64,000 nucleotides of DNA from Flavobacterium sp. UBA7680. Lineage in GTDB: Bacteria > Bacteroidota > Bacteroidia > Flavobacteriales > Flavobacteriaceae. Positions 45,248 through 54,399 of this stretch are shown in pieces (the first letter of the stretch is position 1; each line of letters begins with the position of its first letter). The position numbers and the translations under genes were made by a program. Where the stretch lies: NCBI RefSeq assembly GCF_002482975.1, contig NZ_DLHA01000032.1, positions 124,001 to 188,000 on the forward strand, written 5' to 3'. Under the pieces are notes generated by a model. The model was not told where the DNA came from and made no database searches. It saw only the letters and a list, made by a program, of their open reading frames with translations.

Positions 45248-47281
45248 TTAAATAGTAAAAGTTACAATGATTTCGGTACCTTCGCCCGGTTTAGATTTTA
45301 CTTCGAAGTTTCCTTTTAAAGAGTTGGTTCTCTCTTTTATATTAGATAAGCCAATTCCTCTTTTTGCTGTATTGATATCAAAGCCCACACCGTCATCAAT
45401 AATCGATAATTGCAAAACATCTTTATCAATTAAATCAATTTTTACCTCGACTTTTAAGGCTTGGGCATATTTATGAATATTTAAAAGCGCTTCCTGAATA
45501 ATACGATAAAAGTTTATTTTATAAATATTCTGAACCTGCTCCCACTCAAATCTTTCATCAACAAAATAATTAAACTGAGTTTTACTGATCTCGTTTTGAC
45601 TTTTAATTAAATTGGATAAAAGTGTATTAAAATCATTGCTTTCTAAAAAAGAATCCTGATTCAAATCATGCGAAATGGTTCTGATTTCATTTTCGATATT
45701 CTGCAATTCGAATATATACTGCTTTCTTTTTTCTATCGTTTTTTCATCTGATTTAGAATTAAAAAATCCTAAATTCATCCTTACGCCATACACCTTATTC
45801 ATTACACCATCGTGAAGTTCTCTTGCAATTTTATTCTTTTCTTCTTCTTTTGCGGCGTTAATTATATTTTGCTGTTCGCTCAAAAGCTGATAGATTTCAT
45901 CGCTGTCACTTTGCTGCTGCTTTACAAATCGTAATTCTTTGTTTTTATATTTTAAATAAATAGCTACCGAAATTGCCGACAAGACTAAAAACAATGCAAA
46001 AGAAAAAATTAAAATATAAAAGTTCTTTTTAGTCAAAACCTTATTTTCATCTTCAACTTTTACGGTTTCATATTCAATTCTGGCATATTTATTCTTCGTT
46101 CTGCTTTGAATACTGTTTATGCTGTCGCTTATGGCAATATATTGATTGGCATAAAACAATCTTTTTCTGCTGTCTATTCGGGTAAGCAGTTTTAGTGTAT
46201 TTAAAGTCTCGTTAGTGTTTTTTAATTTGATGGAAACGGTATAAGCTTCCTGCAGCGTTTTTAAGGATTTTAAAGAATCTTTTTGCGTTAGATAAAATTC
46301 TCCTAAATGGATCTTTTTATACATAACATCAGAAGTATAGCCCAGACTGTCAACAATTTTTAAAGACTCTAAAAACATTGATTCAACATTTTTAAATTCT
46401 TTATTTTTCATTTTAGAATAAGCCAGATTAGACAAAACAATGGCATAAAACCGAGGCCAGTTCTTTCTTAGATTTTTAGTCAGCAAAGGTTTTAATTCTT
46501 TAATTGATTTAGAATAATCGCCTTTTAAATCATATAAATTGCAAATATTAATTACAGATGAAATATTGAAGTTATTTACTTCATCACTATCTGTATTGTT
46601 TTTTTTCATTGCCTTTAAATTTCTCAACGCCAGTTGATGGTATTTTAAAGCCTGATCGTACATAAACAATTTTTCTAAACAATTCCCCATTAAGGTATTG
46701 CACGAATACAGCAATCTTATATTATCTGAATCTTTTAAATATTCGAGACCTTTAGTTAATTCTACCTCACACTCTACATAATTACCGTCATAAAAAAGAA
46801 CATATGCTTTATTAAAATACATTTGTCCTAACTTGTCGTAGTCGTGAATCTTTAAATAAATTTTTTGAGCCTGCAGATAATAATAGTAAGCACTGTCTTT
46901 TTGGGAACTTTCGTAGCAGTCACCAATAAAATAAAGAGACTTTGCTATTCTGGAACTATCTTTTTCTTCTCTGGATAATTTTAAAGCAGTTAAGCTGGAT
47001 GAATGTGATTTTTTAATATTATTCAGGTAATAATATTCTTCTCCTGCTTTTAAGTATAAATTTCTAACAACAGAGTCATTTTTTTGATGCTTTAAATTAT
47101 CAACAAGCGAATCTAAATATTTCTCTTTTGCTGTTCCTGAAATTTTATTAAAATATTCCGCATCAAAAGTATTTTGGTTTTGATTTCTAATTTTTAATTC
47201 ATCCCTCCTATGATAAAACACTAATAAAATTACTATTGCTAATAGAAGTATTGGAATATATATTTTCGACTTAAACCTCAA
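45248..47281 (-). CDS. TPR sensor histidine kinase (NarX/DesK-like HisKA_3)
   Basis: 677 residues. A membrane helix lies at residues 7-23, then about 380 residues of tetratricopeptide repeats in the periplasm, a second membrane helix at about 425-445, a coiled coil, HisKA_3 with H490 in ARELHDGVMNKVYG, and an ATPase domain with DDGVGFD and GIGLSNIKER. Kinases of this layout pair with LuxR/NarL-type regulators. Such a regulator gene is 436 bases away on the other strand, with a small lipoprotein gene between. Confidence 0.88.
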   Translation of the reverse strand: MRFKSKIYIPILLLAIVILLVFYHRRDELKIRNQNQNTFDAEYFNKISGTAKEKYLDSLVDNLKHQKNDSVVRNLYLKAGEEYYYLNNIKKSHSSSLTALKLSREEKDSSRIAKSLYFIGDCYESSQKDSAYYYYLQAQKIYLKIHDYDKLGQMYFNKAYVLFYDGNYVECEVELTKGLEYLKDSDNIRLLYSCNTLMGNCLEKLFMYDQALKYHQLALRNLKAMKKNNTDSDEVNNFNISSVINICNLYDLKGDYSKSIKELKPLLTKNLRKNWPRFYAIVLSNLAYSKMKNKEFKNVESMFLESLKIVDSLGYTSDVMYKKIHLGEFYLTQKDSLKSLKTLQEAYTVSIKLKNTNETLNTLKLLTRIDSRKRLFYANQYIAISDSINSIQSRTKNKYARIEYETVKVEDENKVLTKKNFYILIFSFALFLVLSAISVAIYLKYKNKELRFVKQQQSDSDEIYQLLSEQQNIINAAKEEEKNKIARELHDGVMNKVYGVRMNLGFFNSKSDEKTIEKRKQYIFELQNIENEIRTISHDLNQDSFLESNDFNTLLSNLIKSQNEISKTQFNYFVDERFEWEQVQNIYKINFYRIIQEALLNIHKYAQALKVEVKIDLIDKDVLQLSIIDDGVGFDINTAKRGIGLSNIKERTNSLKGNFEVKSKPGEGTEIIVTFTI

Positions 47282-47323
47282 AATGATACTTTATAAATTA
47301 AATTCAAATATATCATAAATAAA

Positions 47324-47361
47324 GAAGACTATAATACTTCAATACCAGTATTATAGTCTTC
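47324..47361 (-). terminator. Terminator after the small lipoprotein gene
   Basis: Perfect 15-base arms GAAGACTATAATACT and AGTATTATAGTCTTC with an 8-base loop, followed by TTTATTTAT on the minus strand. Confidence 0.75.
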
Positions 47362-47383
47362 AGTAAATAAGGTCGAACATGTT

Positions 47384-47617
47384 TTATTTGATTTTTGGAT
47401 TTAGCGGATCTCCATCTGGAGCACTCAATTGTAAATTATAGCTGATTTTTAAAGAATCAACAGTTTTGGAGTTAACAGTTTCATCTTTGCTGATTTGATC
47501 ATTTAGCTTTTTTTTTTCGGTTGAATTAAAATCTTGGTTGTCAAGATCATCAGTTGTGCAAGATAAATTCATCATTAAAACTGATGCAAAAAGAATACGA
47601 ATTACTTTACTTTTCAT
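47384..47617 (-). CDS. Small lipoprotein (77 aa)
   Basis: Signal peptide MKSKVIRILFASVLMMNLSC with lipobox LSC at residues 18-20. The mature 58 residues are acidic (CTTDDLDNQDFN) and disordered-looking. The family is not recognised. It lies between the TPR kinase gene and the divergent response regulator gene, which hints at a role in sensing, but it has its own terminator. The protein would be anchored to a membrane facing the periplasm. Confidence 0.7.
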   Translation of the reverse strand: MKSKVIRILFASVLMMNLSCTTDDLDNQDFNSTEKKKLNDQISKDETVNSKTVDSLKISYNLQLSAPDGDPLNPKIK

Positions 47618-47669
47618 GGTATGTTATTTTTATGTTTTTGCAAAAAAACATCCAAAAAAGTTGCATATT

Positions 47670-47701
47670 TTACGGAAAATCCGTAAGATTGTTTAATTTT
47701 G
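47670..47701 (+). promoter_or_regulatory. Palindrome and promoter upstream of the LuxR-type regulator
   Basis: TTACGGA-AAA-TCCGTAA (47670-47686) is a perfect palindrome in the divergent spacer. TAATTTTG at 47694-47701 is a -7 element 16 bases before the start codon. The palindrome covers the expected -33 zone, so it may be the binding site of the encoded regulator or of another protein. Confidence 0.5.
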
Positions 47702-47717
47702 TTTAAATTTTACGATA

Positions 47718-48386
47718 ATGTCACTTAATATTTTAATTGTTGATGATCATCCTATGACGGTAGACAGTTATGTCAACCTTCTGTCTGACGATTGCTTTGA
47801 TACAGTTGAACCAACCTTCCTAAAAAAATACAATTGCGAGACTGCTTATAAAAAAATAATGCTGCTCGAAAAACAAAATACCAAACTGGATTTTGCAATT
47901 CTGGATGTTAATCTGCCGCCTTATGAAGAATTCAATATTACCGATGGTATTGATTTGGCTATAACGATTAGGAAAGTACTTCCTACATGCAAAATTCTAT
48001 TGCTGACAATGCATACCGAAGCCTTCATCGTAAACAGAATTATAAAAACTATTGCACCCGACGGGTTTATATCAAAAAGTGAAGTTAATTTTGAATCTTT
48101 CCCTACTATTTGTCAAAAAATTCTAAAAGGAGAAATAATTTACAGCGATGAGATCGTGAAGTCTCAGAAGAAATTAACGCACAGAAACTTAAATTGGGAC
48201 GAATACGACAGCCAGATTTTAATTCTTTTATCTCAAGGCGTTAAAACGGTTAATATTCCAAATCATATTCCGCTTTCAATGAGTTCAATTGAAAAACGAA
48301 AAGCAAATATTAAAAGCCATTTATTATTAGAAAAAGGCGGCGATACTGAGCTTATTAATAAAGCGAGACAGTTAGGCCTAATATAA
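47718..48386 (+). CDS. NarL/LuxR-type response regulator
   Basis: 222 residues with a receiver (acidic pair DD at 9-10, D63 in FAILDVNLPP, Lys in FISKSE) and a C-terminal GerE-like helix-turn-helix (about 160-210, SQGVKTVNIPNHIPLSMSSIEKR in pieces), somewhat diverged from the LuxR consensus. It is the likely partner of the TPR histidine kinase. The gene ends at a terminator. Confidence 0.85.
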   Translation: MSLNILIVDDHPMTVDSYVNLLSDDCFDTVEPTFLKKYNCETAYKKIMLLEKQNTKLDFAILDVNLPPYEEFNITDGIDLAITIRKVLPTCKILLLTMHTEAFIVNRIIKTIAPDGFISKSEVNFESFPTICQKILKGEIIYSDEIVKSQKKLTHRNLNWDEYDSQILILLSQGVKTVNIPNHIPLSMSSIEKRKANIKSHLLLEKGGDTELINKARQLGLI

Positions 48387-48389
48387 AAA

Positions 48390-48430
48390 TAAAAAAGGCA
48401 GATGAAAATTGTTTCATCTGCCTTTTTTAT
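48390..48430 (+). terminator. Terminator after the response regulator gene
   Basis: Arms AAAAAAGGCAGATGAAA and TTTCATCTGCCTTTTTT with a 4-base loop. Strong in both directions, but it lies right after the plus-strand gene. Confidence 0.87.
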
Positions 48431-48501
48431 TTTAGTTATGAGTTATGAATTATAAGTTATAAATTATATCCACTAACTCATAATTCATAATTCACAATTA
48501 A

Positions 48502-49314
48502 TTACCATCCTTTCACAGCACCGCCTTTAAACTCACGTTCAGCTGCAGCTTCAACTTCTGGAGATTGAAAAGCCTGTAAAAACTGTTTTACCTTTTCATC
48601 GTTTTTATTGTCCTCACGACTAACAACCAAGTTTACATAAGGAGAATCTTTATCTTCAACAAACAAGGCATCACGAGATGGAACCAATCCAGCTGCAGAA
48701 GCAAAAGTATTATTGATAATCGCAATTGAAACATTTGCATCGTCTAAAGCACGAGGCAATTGAGGCGCTTCTAACTCTAATATTTTTAAGTTTTTAGGAT
48801 TACTTACTATATCTGTTACTTTAGGCAATAAACCAACGCCTTCTTTCAATTTCAATAGACCATTTTTCTGTAAAAGCAATAAAGAACGTCCGCCGTTTGT
48901 TGGATCATTTGGAATAATAATCGTGCTTTCGTTTTTCAATTCAGAAAGGTTTTTTATTTTCTTCGAATAAGCCGCAATCGGATAAACGAATGTATTTCCG
49001 ATAATCGCCAACTTATAACCACGTTGCTTAGATTGTTCATCTAAATAAGGTTTATGCTGAAAAGCATTCGCATCAATATCTCCTTGGCTTAAAGCTTCAT
49101 TTGGAATTACATAATCGTTGAAAGAAACCAATTCAACTTCTAGTCCGAATTTTTCTTTGGCTACTTTTTTAGCAGCTTCTGCAACTTTTAATTCCGGCCC
49201 GGAAGCCACACCGACTTTTATAAAATGCGGATCGTTGTTTTTACTTTTTCCACAATTAACTAAAACTAATGATAAAGCTAAAATTCCGGCTGTTTTCAAG
49301 AAATTTATTTTCAT
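48502..49314 (-). CDS. metQ: Methionine ABC transporter substrate-binding lipoprotein MetQ
   Basis: 270 residues with a lipoprotein signal (LALSLVLVNCG, lipidated C21) and the NlpA/MetQ fold, with landmarks DANAFQHKPYLD, IIPNDPTNGGRSLLLLQ and the C-terminal EREFKGGAVKGW. It binds methionine in the periplasm and delivers it to MetI. It is the last gene of the metNIQ operon. Confidence 0.93.
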   Translation of the reverse strand: MKINFLKTAGILALSLVLVNCGKSKNNDPHFIKVGVASGPELKVAEAAKKVAKEKFGLEVELVSFNDYVIPNEALSQGDIDANAFQHKPYLDEQSKQRGYKLAIIGNTFVYPIAAYSKKIKNLSELKNESTIIIPNDPTNGGRSLLLLQKNGLLKLKEGVGLLPKVTDIVSNPKNLKILELEAPQLPRALDDANVSIAIINNTFASAAGLVPSRDALFVEDKDSPYVNLVVSREDNKNDEKVKQFLQAFQSPEVEAAAEREFKGGAVKGW

Positions 49315-49359
49315 GACAATTCTATTTTTAATTTTTAATTCCTATTTTTTAATTGATAA

Positions 49360-50013
49360 TTATCTGTGGTCAAAATGTTTCGATAACCTGTCTCCAATAA
49401 ACTGAATCAGGAAAACCAGAATAACCAATAATGCCAAAACCGAATTCATTGTTACGGCATCATAACCAATATATCCATATTGATAACCAACCTGCCCTAA
49501 ACCGCCCGCGCCAACTGCGCCACCCATTGCAGAATAACCCACAAGAGTGATTAAAGTAATCGATGCTGCGTTTATTAATGATGGTAAAGCTTCTGGAAGT
49601 AATACTTTATATACGATTTGTAAAGGAGTTGCTCCTAAAGCTCTTGCGGCTTCAATTAATCCTGATGGCAGTCCCAATAAACTGTTTTCAACTAAACGAG
49701 CAATAAACGGTGCCGCACCAATACTTAACGGAACCAAAGCAGCGCTTACACCAATCGAAGTTCCAACAATAGCACGTGTAAACGGAATCATCCAAACGAT
49801 TAAAATAATGAATGGAATAGAACGAAAAACGTTTACAATAACCGATAAAGTTCTGTTTAAAACCGGTTGATCCAGTATTTGATTTTTTCGGGTAAGAAAA
49901 AGTAAAACTCCCGTTGGAAGTCCGATTAGAAAACCGAAAAAGCCAGACACAAATGTCATAACAATCGTTTCCCAGGTTCCATTTAATAATAAAGCGATAA
50001 TAGAATCAGACAT
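49360..50013 (-). CDS. metI: Methionine ABC transporter permease MetI
   Basis: 217 residues with five membrane helices and the permease EAA loop [20 protein letters not shown]. The C-terminus has [14 protein letters not shown], typical of MetI. Its start overlaps the stop of metN by eight bases. Imports methionine together with MetN and MetQ. Confidence 0.93.
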   Translation of the reverse strand: MSDSIIALLLNGTWETIVMTFVSGFFGFLIGLPTGVLLFLTRKNQILDQPVLNRTLSVIVNVFRSIPFIILIVWMIPFTRAIVGTSIGVSAALVPLSIGAAPFIARLVENSLLGLPSGLIEAARALGATPLQIVYKVLLPEALPSLINAASITLITLVGYSAMGGAVGAGGLGQVGYQYGYIGYDAVTMNSVLALLVILVFLIQFIGDRLSKHFDHR

Positions 50014-51037
50014 AACCTATGATTTCTGTTTTAATATGTTTTGAAATAAAATATTGAATGGCAGCGTCGTAATTTTCGCGTTTTCCAGATAATTCGATCA
50101 GCATAACGCCAAAGTTTAGATCTCCAGCCTGATCCATTTGCGCGCTCACAATTTTGAAGTTGGTATCAAACAATCTTGAAACCTCTGAAATAACAGGCTC
50201 ATTTACCGATTTTCCGGTCATTTCAAGCTTTAATAATGGATTTAAGCTTCCGTTATCTACCTTTTGTAATTTCTCCTGATAAACGTCTGGAATTTCTAAA
50301 TGAAGAGACGAAGCAATAAACTCTTTTGTTAATTCATGTTTTGGATCGGCAAAAATTTCGCCTACACTTCCCTGCTCGATTAATTTTCCGTGGCTGATAA
50401 CCGCAACTTCATCACAAATCGATTTAACGACTTCCATTTGGTGCGTAATCAATAAAACAGTAATATTTAAACGACGGTTAATGTCTTTCAATAAATTTAA
50501 AATTGAACGTGTTGTTGCCGGATCTAATGCGCTTGTCGCTTCATCACACAGCAAAACTTTTGGATTATTTGCCAAAGTTCTCGCAATCGCAACTCTTTGT
50601 TTTTGTCCGCCGGAAAGACTTGCCGGATAATCGTTTGCTTTTTCGGCCAAGCCAACTAATTGCAATAATTCTAAAACACGAGTTTTAATTGCAGTTTTTG
50701 GAGTTCCAATCAATTCAAGTGGAAAAGCCACGTTATCAAAAACTGTTCTCGAAGAAAGCAGGTTAAAATGCTGAAAAATCATCCCGATTTGTCTTCTTTC
50801 AATCGCCAATTGAGCATTCGACATTTGCATCAATGGTTTTCCACTAACAAAAATTTCTCCCGAAGTTGGTCTTTCTAAAAGATTTACACATCGAATCAAT
50901 GTGCTTTTTCCAGCTCCCGAAGTTCCGATTACACCAAAAATTTTCCCCTGCGGAACCCTAAGCGAAACATCATCTAAAGCAGAAACGATTCTGTCCTTTT
51001 GATGAAAAGTTTTGGTAACGTTTTTTAATTCAATCAT
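50006..51037 (-). CDS. metN: Methionine ABC transporter ATP-binding protein MetN
   Basis: 343 residues. Walker [10 protein letters not shown], signature [12 protein letters not shown], Walker [12 protein letters not shown] and H-loop LLITHQM are all intact. A C-terminal NIL (C2) domain spans about 265-343, which in MetN binds cytoplasmic methionine and inhibits transport. It is the first gene of the operon. Just upstream are a terminator and a short Met/Cys-rich leader ORF, suggesting attenuation in response to methionine or cysteine supply. Confidence 0.94.
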   Translation of the reverse strand: MIELKNVTKTFHQKDRIVSALDDVSLRVPQGKIFGVIGTSGAGKSTLIRCVNLLERPTSGEIFVSGKPLMQMSNAQLAIERRQIGMIFQHFNLLSSRTVFDNVAFPLELIGTPKTAIKTRVLELLQLVGLAEKANDYPASLSGGQKQRVAIARTLANNPKVLLCDEATSALDPATTRSILNLLKDINRRLNITVLLITHQMEVVKSICDEVAVISHGKLIEQGSVGEIFADPKHELTKEFIASSLHLEIPDVYQEKLQKVDNGSLNPLLKLEMTGKSVNEPVISEVSRLFDTNFKIVSAQMDQAGDLNFGVMLIELSGKRENYDAAIQYFISKHIKTEIIGYV

Positions 51038-51054
51038 TTGTTCAATTCAAGTTT

Positions 51055-51096
51055 AAAAACAAAAAAGCCTTTCATAATTATTTGAAAGGCTTTTTG
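51055..51096 (-). terminator. Terminator in the leader of metN (candidate attenuator)
   Basis: On the minus strand, AAAAAGCCTTTCA and TGAAAGGCTTTTTT form a strong hairpin with T-tract only about 20 bases before the metN start codon. Any transcript starting upstream must read through it, so it is placed as an attenuator. Confidence 0.75.
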
Positions 51097-51133
51097 AAAT
51101 AAATAATATCATTTTATATATAAGCCAAATCTA

Positions 51134-51202
51134 TCATAAAGCATCCCAGCACATCATGCTGCAGCTATAATAATTATTCATTTTCTGGCTATTATTTCTC
51201 AT
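51134..51202 (-). CDS. Candidate leader peptide of metNIQ (22 aa, Met/Cys-rich)
   Basis: A 22-codon ORF with Met at 1, 8, 16 and 17, Cys at 14 and 18, and the run SCSMMCWDAL at its end. It lies about 40 bases before the attenuator hairpin and 97 bases before metN. The start follows a TAAATTTG promoter element by only a few bases. A CAGCA/TGCTG hairpin overlaps the Met-Met-Cys codons. The pattern fits a leader peptide whose translation senses charged tRNA-Met or tRNA-Cys. The arrangement is directly visible; the function is inferred. Confidence 0.5.
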   Translation of the reverse strand: MRNNSQKMNNYYSCSMMCWDAL

Positions 51203-51210
51203 TGTTGCTG

Positions 51211-51218
51211 CAAATTTA
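51211..51218 (-). promoter_or_regulatory. TAnnTTTG element for the metN leader
   Basis: TAAATTTG on the minus strand, 8 bases upstream of the leader ORF start. The predicted mRNA would begin almost at the leader ATG. Confidence 0.5.
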
Positions 51219-51346
51219 AACAGATAATTTTAATTTTAGTATAAAAACCATTAAAACTTTTATTAACCTATCAAAATAGTAGATTACTATAACGGTTTCT
51301 TTGATTTATCTTAAATAATTGCCACAGATTAAAGGATTAAAATGAT

Positions 51347-51402
51347 TTTTTTTCGCCACGAATTCACGAATTTTTTATTGAGAATTCGTGGCGAAAAAAC
51401 AT
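51347..51402. repeat. Perfect long inverted repeat at the 3' end of the oxidoreductase gene
   Basis: TTTTCGCCACGAATTC and GAATTCGTGGCGAAAA are perfect arms about 16 bases apart. The element abuts the oxidoreductase stop codon and could terminate its transcript. Adjacent GCCACAGATTAAAGGATT (about 51321) recurs in inverse form near 61310. Confidence 0.7.
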
Positions 51403-52392
51403 CTAAATTTTCATGATTAACTTTTTTCCTTCCGTTTTATTTTCACGGAGTATTGTATGGGCATTTTTAACCGTATTTACTTCTAAATCTCCAACTATTA
51501 AAATAGCCGGTGCTGTAATCTTTTGCTGCTCCAAAAGTAATCTTAACTCATTCAATCCGTTTTTATAATAATCGTAACGTTTTTCAAGTCCGTAGGCGTA
51601 ATTGGAAATGTTTAAAATTGCTGCACCTTTTGAAAAAAGAATTCCTCGCGATTCCGGAGTAGAAAAATTCGTTACATCAACATAAATTCCATTGGTTTTT
51701 AAAAGTTTTGCTGCAATTTCTGCAACATTGTTTCCAACTAAATCAACTGCAATATCAAAGCTTTTATTTCCGTTTAAAGAAAGTGCGGTTGCATAAATTT
51801 CTTCTTTTTTATAGTTGATGATTTGTTTGGGTTTTACACCGAGATCAAGTAAAGCTGAAATACTGTTTTCATTTCCGGCTGTAACCACAAAATTTTGAAA
51901 ACCATTTGCTATCAATATTTTGACAAATAAATTGCCTACTCCACCTGCAGCGCCTGTAATTAGTATGGAATCAGAAAAACTGGCATTGATACGTTTAAAA
52001 GCTTGCAAAGCTGTTAATCCTGCTGAAGGAATTGCTGCCGCTTCTTCAAAAGAAATATTAGAAGGTTTATGCACCGCAATTGCTTCGGGAGCACAAATAT
52101 ATTCGGCGTAAGTTCCGTTAGACCCCATACTTCCTGATCCACAGAAAACAGCATCACCAATTTTAAAATCAGTTACATTTTTACCAATTGCCGATACAAT
52201 CCCTGAAAACTCCCGACCCAGAATTGGAGAGTGCAAAAGCTTTCTTTCAGACCCGTCTTCTGTCATTTGATAATCAATCGGATTAAAACCTGAAGCTTTA
52301 ATTTTTACCTGAATCTGATGATCTAAGGGCTGTGGAATTTCAACATCTTCTAATTGAAATTCCCGGTTTTCCTGTAATACAATTGCTTTCAT
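51403..52392 (-). CDS. Zinc-free quinone oxidoreductase-like MDR alcohol dehydrogenase
   Basis: About 329 residues of the medium-chain dehydrogenase/quinone oxidoreductase family, with a GroES-like N-terminal domain (SGFNPIDYQM) and a Rossmann motif ITGAAGGVGNLFVK near residue 155. Catalytic-zinc ligands of true alcohol dehydrogenases are not evident. It probably reduces quinones or enones with NADPH. The start at 52392 removes seven extra N-terminal residues and fits the family (MKAIVLQ). No clear operon partner. Confidence 0.85.
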   Translation of the reverse strand: MKAIVLQENREFQLEDVEIPQPLDHQIQVKIKASGFNPIDYQMTEDGSERKLLHSPILGREFSGIVSAIGKNVTDFKIGDAVFCGSGSMGSNGTYAEYICAPEAIAVHKPSNISFEEAAAIPSAGLTALQAFKRINASFSDSILITGAAGGVGNLFVKILIANGFQNFVVTAGNENSISALLDLGVKPKQIINYKKEEIYATALSLNGNKSFDIAVDLVGNNVAEIAAKLLKTNGIYVDVTNFSTPESRGILFSKGAAILNISNYAYGLEKRYDYYKNGLNELRLLLEQQKITAPAILIVGDLEVNTVKNAHTILRENKTEGKKLIMKI

Positions 52393-52433
52393 TTTTATTG
52401 CTTTATTATACAAAAGTATAGCTGTTTAATTTT

Positions 52434-52723
52434 TTAAACACATAGAAACATAGTTTTTCTTTGTGGTAAAGGCGTTTCACTTGTTTAAACAAACATAGCT
52501 AGTCAGTATTTGTCATTCCGAGGAACGAGGAATCGCACTCGTAATTCGTCAAAGATTGGCAACATTCTGTACGGAGTTTCTTGTGCGATTCCTCGTTCCT
52601 CGGAATGACAAACAAACTTTTTAAATTTCCTTTGTTTAAACAACCATACCTATGTGTGAGAAACTAGTTTCTTTTTATCAACTTTTATCGAAACTAAAAA
52701 ATCTATGTTTCTATGTGTTTAAA
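52434..52723 (-). repeat. Repeat R1, copy 2, interrupted by palindrome R2
   Basis: The ends are TTAAACACATAGAAACATAG and CTATGTTTCTATGTGTTTAAA. The inner arm AGGCGTTTCACTTGTTTAAA with CAAACATAGCT is followed by an inserted 104-bp R2 palindrome. Beyond it the right arm resumes at TTGTTTAAACAACCATACC. The element ends four bases from the stop codon of the class V aminotransferase gene. Confidence 0.8.
52509..52612. repeat. Repeat R2, copy 1 (nested inside R1)
   Basis: TTTGTCATTCCGAGGAACGA and its exact inverse at the other end, with GGAATCGCAC/GTGCGATTCC continuing the stem. A second copy is at 63506-63610. Both are about 105 bp and share the inner CGTCAAAGATTGG or CGCCAAAGATTGG. Confidence 0.85.
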
Positions 52724-52726
52724 TAT

Positions 52727-54211
52727 TTAATCTAACTTAAACCATTCATTTACTTCTTCAGCTATAGTTTCTTTAATTTCAGGATTTTCAAATTCATTTG
52801 TTACTGAATTATATTCATAATCTTTCTGCCATTTTTTATAATGTAAAGCAACTTGTTCAATTGCATCGCAAATAAAATTAAGTTCATCATTTGTCGTAAT
52901 TGGATGCAATGACAAACGCACCCAGCCCGGTTTATTACTTTGGTTTCTTTCTAGAAGTTCATTCGTAATTTGTGCCGATTTCTTTTCGTTTATATTGAAC
53001 AAATAATGCGCATAAGTACTTGCACATGACCAGCCTCCACGAACCTGAATTCCGAAACGGTCATTTAAAAGTCTTACGATTAAATTATAGTGAATATCTT
53101 CGATTATAAAAGAAACACAGCCGATTCTTTCTGTTTTTAAATCTCCTAAAATAGACAAACCTTTTATTTTTTGGAGTCTCGAAAAACAAAGAGCAAGCAG
53201 TTCTTTTTCTCTGTTTTTGATGTTTGTCACTCCCATTTTATCTTTTAATTCTAAAGCTAAAGCAGCTCTTATAACTTGTAGAAAGCCTGGTGTCCCGCCA
53301 TCTTCTCTAACTTCTATGTCCTCGCTATAACAATATCTGCCTAACGGATTGGTCCATTTTACATTTCCGCCGCCCGGATTATCGGGAAACTCAGATTGGT
53401 ATAATTTTTCATTAAAAACCAAAACACCGCAAGTTCCCGGTCCGCCTAAGAATTTATGCGGGGAAAAGAAAATAGCATCTAATTGCTGTTCCGGATCTTT
53501 TGGGTGCATGTCGATTTTGACATACGGTGCCGAAGCTGCAAAATCAACAAAACAAAGTCCGCCGTTTTGATGCATGATTTTGGCCAATTCATGATAAGGC
53601 GTAATAATTCCTGTGACATTGGAACAAGCCGTAAACGAGCCTATTTTTAAGCTTCTGTGAGCGTATTTTTTAATTTCTTCAGAAAGAATTTTGGGATCGA
53701 CTAAATTATTTTCGTCTGGAGGTAAAATCACAACATCGGCATTAGTTTCATACCACGAAACCTGATTCGAATGATGCTCCATATGCGTAATAAAAACAAC
53801 TGGTTTGTCATTTTCATACTCTTTTCGCAAACGCATAATACGATGTAATTTTGATAAAGCGGCCGTCATTCCCGTTCCGGTTGTCACCAAAACATCAGAT
53901 TCATTTGCATTTACTGATTTCTTAATGATATCTCTCGCATATTGATAAGCATGCGTTGAAGTCTTTCCTGTCTGACTAGAAAGTGAATGTGTATTGGCAA
54001 TCATTGGACCAATTTTATTGAGCATAATATCCTCAATTGGAGCGTATAATCTTCCGCTGGCAACCCAATCTGCATAAAGCAGGTTTTGCTTTCCGTAAAC
54101 GGATTTAAAGCGGTGATCTACTCCTATTGTATTTTCTCTAAATTTAGAGAAGTAACACTCCAATTCAATTGGTTCTGTTGTTGTCTCAATAGCATTCATT
54201 TCCTTTATCAT
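52727..54211 (-). CDS. Class V aminotransferase-fold PLP enzyme (cysteine-desulfurase-like)
   Basis: 494 residues of the fold-type I class V family. The PLP lysine lies in FFSPHKFLGGPGTCG, and the phosphate-binding GTGMTAALSKLH and HMEHHSNQ motifs are present. A cysteine in GGWSCASTYAHYL lies where desulfurases carry a mobile catalytic Cys. The protein is longer than SufS or IscS. It may be a desulfurase, a selenocysteine lyase or another beta-lyase. A downstream Met (54199) is an equally good start. It lies 189 bases after the TlpA-like gene, separated by repeat R1. Confidence 0.83.
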   Translation of the reverse strand: MIKEMNAIETTTEPIELECYFSKFRENTIGVDHRFKSVYGKQNLLYADWVASGRLYAPIEDIMLNKIGPMIANTHSLSSQTGKTSTHAYQYARDIIKKSVNANESDVLVTTGTGMTAALSKLHRIMRLRKEYENDKPVVFITHMEHHSNQVSWYETNADVVILPPDENNLVDPKILSEEIKKYAHRSLKIGSFTACSNVTGIITPYHELAKIMHQNGGLCFVDFAASAPYVKIDMHPKDPEQQLDAIFFSPHKFLGGPGTCGVLVFNEKLYQSEFPDNPGGGNVKWTNPLGRYCYSEDIEVREDGGTPGFLQVIRAALALELKDKMGVTNIKNREKELLALCFSRLQKIKGLSILGDLKTERIGCVSFIIEDIHYNLIVRLLNDRFGIQVRGGWSCASTYAHYLFNINEKKSAQITNELLERNQSNKPGWVRLSLHPITTNDELNFICDAIEQVALHYKKWQKDYEYNSVTNEFENPEIKETIAEEVNEWFKLD

Positions 54212-54244
54212 TTTAATTAACTAAATTTATTATTGATTGCTTTT

Positions 54245-54395
54245 TTAAACACATAGGAACATAGTTTTTCTTTGTGGTAAAAGGCGTTTCACTTGTTTTA
54301 ACTAATCCCGATAGCTATCGGGACTATGTGTGAAAATATAGATTTTTTCAAATCTCTTTTATTTAGAATATAATCTATGTTTCTATGTGTTTAAA
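54245..54395 (-). repeat. Repeat R1, copy 3, with a short palindrome at its centre
   Basis: The ends are TTAAACACATAGGAACATAG and CTATGTTTCTATGTGTTTAAA. The inner GGCGTTTCACTTG arm is followed by the perfect 18-base palindrome TCCCGATAGCTATCGGGA (54306-54323). The element ends five bases from the stop codon of the TlpA-like gene. Confidence 0.8.
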
Positions 54396-54399
54396 TAAA

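Noticed and set aside
51134..51202. SAM-I or SAM-II riboswitch ahead of metN
   Set aside because: None of the conserved S-box or SAM-II core strings is present, while an intact S-box is easily seen at 55665. A leader ORF explains the region better.
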